In this document: one piece after another, positions 61,201-64,000 of the stretch | Layout of the letters: the number at the start of each line of letters is the position of its first letter | Numbering within the stretch: position 1 is the first letter of the stretch | Program-made: the position numbers and the translations under genes | Source of the DNA: Prorocentrum cordatum | Lineage: Eukaryota; Sar; Dinophyceae; Prorocentrales; Prorocentraceae | Length of the DNA: 64,000 nt | Assembly (NCBI GenBank): GCA_963575745.1 | Contig: CAUYUJ010022073.1 | Location: forward strand, 1-64,000 | Direction of reading: 5' to 3' | The notes under the pieces: generated by a model | Databases searched by the model: none | What the model was told of the DNA's origin: nothing | Seen by the model: only the letters and a program-made list of their open reading frames with translations

Positions 61201-62787
61201 GACGATGATGGAGCTCATGTTCAGGAGTTGGGCCATCGCAATCTTCGTGGAATTGTAGCCTCGCCTCGGTGATGCAGAAAAAGTTGAAGCCATGCTGCGG
61301 CGAGGCGTCGGCCATTAAGTGCCGTTGAAACTTATGCTCACGGTGTAGTTCCCTTTGCCACAAGAGGTCCACCAGGTTTAGGCGATGGTCCACCGAATAC
61401 AGAAGGGACGGGCGTGGCAGGAGAATCGTCTTTGAAGCAATGTCACCGTTGCACAGTTTCGCCGTGGCGGGCGGGCACACGAGTCGAACACATTGGGACG
61501 CGATGGCATCAATCCCCACGCGTGGATCGCGGAGCTCGACGTGGATACCCCAAGCACGCAGCAGCACCCCACCACGGAATCGATGACCGACGCAGCCTGT
61601 TTGCTTGACGATTGCGTTCTCAACAGCTTGACCAGGCTCGAAATGTTGTCCGTCGAGGCAGCCTTGCGCGTCGACCCAGTCAGCGATAGGCGGCACTGGG
61701 ACGATCAAGGGCTTGTCGGGGACGACGCCAGCTTGGCGTGCATCCGCAGCTCGGTTGAACGAGCGATGAAGCGTGTTGCGAGGCCTTTACTCCCCTCACG
61801 TTACCTTTCCTCGTTACCCCTCCTCTACCTCCCCCCGCGGCGGATGCGTCGCAAGACGCTCAGCTGGGCCATCGGCGAGACAAGGTGGCCCCACAACTCC
61901 GACAGCAGCGGGGCGACCATGACTGACGGCACTCGGAATGCCCGCAACGTGGCCCTTGCCAGTCCGAGCTCCGCCAGCGTTGGCACCAATGCGTCAACTG
62001 GCGTGCAGTGTGCTATCTGCTTGAATCCGCCATTGTTGGCGCGCAGAGGGAGCGGGCAAGGATCGGCGATGCGCCTCACCGAGCCGATGGTCCAGATGGC
62101 GATGTCGCTCGCCATGGAAAGGCCCTGCAGCTGCCGCTGCTCCTCGGCGTAGTGCACACGCCTGCCGCCAGCATCCCAGCGATTGACCTGGGCTGCCAAA
62201 ATGGCAAGATACGCCTCTCCTCCTCCGTCTCCTTCTCTTCCTCCTCCTCCTTTTCCATTGTTCCTCCTGCTGCTCCTCCTCTTCCTCTTCTTCTCCTCCT
62301 CGACCTCCTCCTCCTCCTCCTCCTCCTCATCCTCCTCATTTTCCTCCTTCTCCTCTTCCTCTTCCGCATCGTCGGCGCTACTACCATCGTCGTGACTACC
62401 GTCGTCGCCTCCTCCTCCTGCTCGTTCCGCCTCCTCCTCCTCCCCCCCCCCTTCCTCCTTCCCCTCCTCCTCCTCCTCCTCCTTCTCAGCTCTCCTCCTC
62501 GTTCTCCTCCTCTCCTCCTTCTTCTCCTCTTTGCCCCCCCCCTCCCCTCCTCCTTCCTCTCCTCCTCTTTCTCATTCTCCTTTCGTCCGTCGCCAGAGCA
62601 CCGCCGTCAGCTCGACGAAGCCGCGGATGACGGCCCGCTTCGGGCCGCCCTCGACGTCGTCGTCGAGGGCGTAGACCGCGAAGGTCTGCGGCAGGGCCCT
62701 GCGGGCTCGCGACCGCTCGCCACCGCTGGGCCCGCCGCCATTCAGACGGCGCTTCCTGTGGCTCGGCCCCCCCACGAGCAATTCCAT
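58270..62787 (-). pseudogene. Large six-exon gene, possibly transposase-derived, with frame breaks
   Basis: Exons inferred from frame and splice sites are 62787-62580; 62192-61829; 61784-60530; 60214-59329; 59054 onward to about 58270. Introns are GA-AG (387 bp), GT-AG (44 bp), GA-AG (315 bp) and GA-AG (273 bp), each phase-consistent; all but the shortest are (TCC)n. Exon 3 has CIYLPDHLHVLFNALEESV, a helical stretch and FSWRWEYLESFV; this recalls the H...RW layout of hAT transposases, but only weakly. One base is gained or lost at an A-run near 59525, another near 58855, and an in-frame TGA lies at about 58595. It is therefore either a recent pseudogene or affected by sequencing errors. Confidence 0.5.
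62215..62570. repeat. (TCC)n-filled intron of the large gene
   Basis: TCC/TTC triplets fill most of the 387-bp first intron (62579-62193). The acceptor region contains GCCATTTTGGCAG, which by chance resembles part of the spliced leader. Confidence 0.7.
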
Positions 62788-63156
62788 CGCTCTTGGAGCT
62801 AGTGCCAAAAATTGCTCTCGGCGGGCGGCGACGGCGGCGACGAGTCTGAACGGCAAGCCGACGGGCCACGAGGTACACCGACAACAGTGATTCAATGAGC
62901 CCCAAGGGGCCCCAAGGTAGACCCAAACATGGCCCAACACGGAGCGCGCAGGCTGAATCAGCCCTTGGACAACGGGGATGCAGCACTGTTTGGGAAAGCA
63001 CAGGCTGACCCTACTTGACCCCGCGACGACGACGACAATCAAAGTCTGTCTTCATAGCCATACTGATCATACTAAATCTCATGACCTTTAGTTAGTTATG
63101 CATCCTGCCTTCCCTTTCTCCGTCATTCCTACTCCCTCCTCCTTCCCCCCTCATCA

Positions 63157-63860
63157 TCATACCAGGCGGGAGGAACTGGGGAAGAAGGGGAATTGCAACT
63201 TGTAGAGCGTTGTTGCGGCCTGTGACAGCAGCGCTCCCTTAAACAAGGTCGCGCGCCGAATGCCATCCCATATGTGCGTTTCTAGGTCGGCGCTTGCACC
63301 GACGCACCACCCTGTACAAACCGAGGGGTTGTGCACGCGGCACCCCCCCAAACCGCGCACTTAGTATCTGGCGGCGCCGACGCAGAGGCGCAGGGCCTCG
63401 ACGCCGGGGCTGTCCATCACGGGACCCTTGTGCTTCTAAAGGTTCCAGGGCTAAGTGTGGTCGCAGTCGGGGTGCTCGAGGTCGTCGAACCGCCGGAGCG
63501 CCGCGTCGTCCCCGGCGCCCGCGTGCCCCTTGCGGAGGTCGTGTCGTCCCTGCTCGTCGAGGTAGCGTAGGAGCGCCCGTTGTAGGTGCAGCTGCCGCGT
63601 GCGCGGGGTGGAGTTGGGCTGCTTGTCGTTCTCGTCCTGGGCTGCGACACGAAGCGGGGTCCGCCGCGCCCTCGTCGGGCCCCATGCCTGCAATTGGAGT
63701 CCTCTTGGAGTCCTCTCGGCGGCCCCCGTTCCGCTCTTTCCACGCCGCTCCTGCTGCCTGGTGCTCGTCACACTGCGCATTGCGCATGAGGTTTTCCGTG
63801 CGTTGGGAACTCCCGGCTCCATGGCCTAAGATGGATTTGCAACGAGCGCCCTTGGACGCC
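63157..63860 (-). CDS. Unidentified exon fragments at the window edge
   Basis: Minus-strand frames near 63600-63450 (LHLQRALLRYLDEQGRHDL, ALRRFDDLEHPDCDHT) and 63250-63157 (LSQAATTLYKLQFPFFPSS) look protein-like and differ in frame. They are probably exons of another gene of the minus-strand array. No domain is recognised. The stretch 62790-63156 holds a remnant of the CCCCAAGG repeat family (62890-62960) and nothing else. Confidence 0.3.
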
Positions 63861-64000
63861 GCGCAGAACAAGCAGACTGCAAATCTACCACCTACGCAGC
63901 CGATCCAAGTTCCAGGCTCCTGGGTGACTGGATTCGTCGCAATCAGAGAGGCGCTGCACTTGTCCTTGTTTTTCCAAAATTTGTAAGCGCCGCACGTCGA

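Noticed and set aside
62195-62205. GCCATTTTGGC core as a spliced-leader relict
   Set aside because: It forms the 3' end of an intron (ATTTTGGCAG|CC) with good phase agreement; flanks do not match the leader.
1-64000. CRISPR arrays, tRNA, rRNA or SL-RNA genes
   Set aside because: I looked for regular spaced repeats and for familiar rRNA, 5S and spliced-leader-gene sequence and saw none; tRNA genes cannot be excluded by eye.

Overview
The window looks like nuclear DNA of a dinoflagellate. The main evidence is relict spliced-leader (DinoSL) sequence on the minus strand at two places: a double copy at 18413-18448 and a single decayed copy at 52826-52845. Supporting signs are introns that begin with GA or GC and end with AG|G, genes stacked head to tail on one strand, abundant retroelements, and large amounts of microsatellite. 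Nothing bacterial, viral or organellar was seen. I cannot name a species. Almost everything that codes is on the minus strand.

Layout. 1-4030: two diverged copies of a unit of about 1 kb rich in a 12-base repeat, (TTG)n tails and AT-rich sequence. 4039-9856: a degenerate non-LTR retrotransposon (LINE-1 here) with a restriction-enzyme-like nuclease domain. 9860-13413: degenerate minisatellites, C/G-tract hairpin repeats, a CAATCGATTG array and a 101-bp minisatellite. 13464-18448: a second, APE-type non-LTR element (LINE-2 here), tagged at its 5' end by two spliced leaders. 18449-27892: GGA and G/C tracts, then mostly unrecognised sequence with three open frames of unknown function. 27893-38391: a well-preserved tyrosine-recombinase (YR) retroelement of about 10.5 kb, Ngaro-like. 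38392-43322: a broken Ty1/copia element. 43690-44640: CTTGGGGCC repeats. 44700-48790: retroelement scraps and triplet repeats. 48795-63860: a minus-strand array of intron-containing genes (a C5 cytosine methyltransferase, a nested gene of unknown function, and two further large genes), with introns largely made of (TCC)n.

The most notable system is the YR element. It carries identical split direct repeats in the order A1 - ORFs - B1 - A2 - B2 (58/58 and 158/158 matching bases), a 4-bp ATTC core at every junction, and four ORFs that each step by -1 frame through TGATG, TGAAGATG and TAGTG junctions. Its 1850-codon last ORF holds RNase H, then a DnaJ J-domain with an intact HPD motif, then an RS-rich linker, then the tyrosine recombinase. 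Removing the element in silico at the ATTC core leaves an open reading frame running across the site.

In the 49-63 kb array the methyltransferase appears split. Motifs I to VIII lie at 53.7-54.7 kb and motifs IX-X at about 49 kb, with a complete intron-bearing gene between them on the same strand. That gene has its own relict spliced leader, which suggests a retroposed gene nested in a methyltransferase intron. This is an inference; two independent gene fragments would give the same picture. Coordinates of splice sites are read from frame continuity, not from transcripts.
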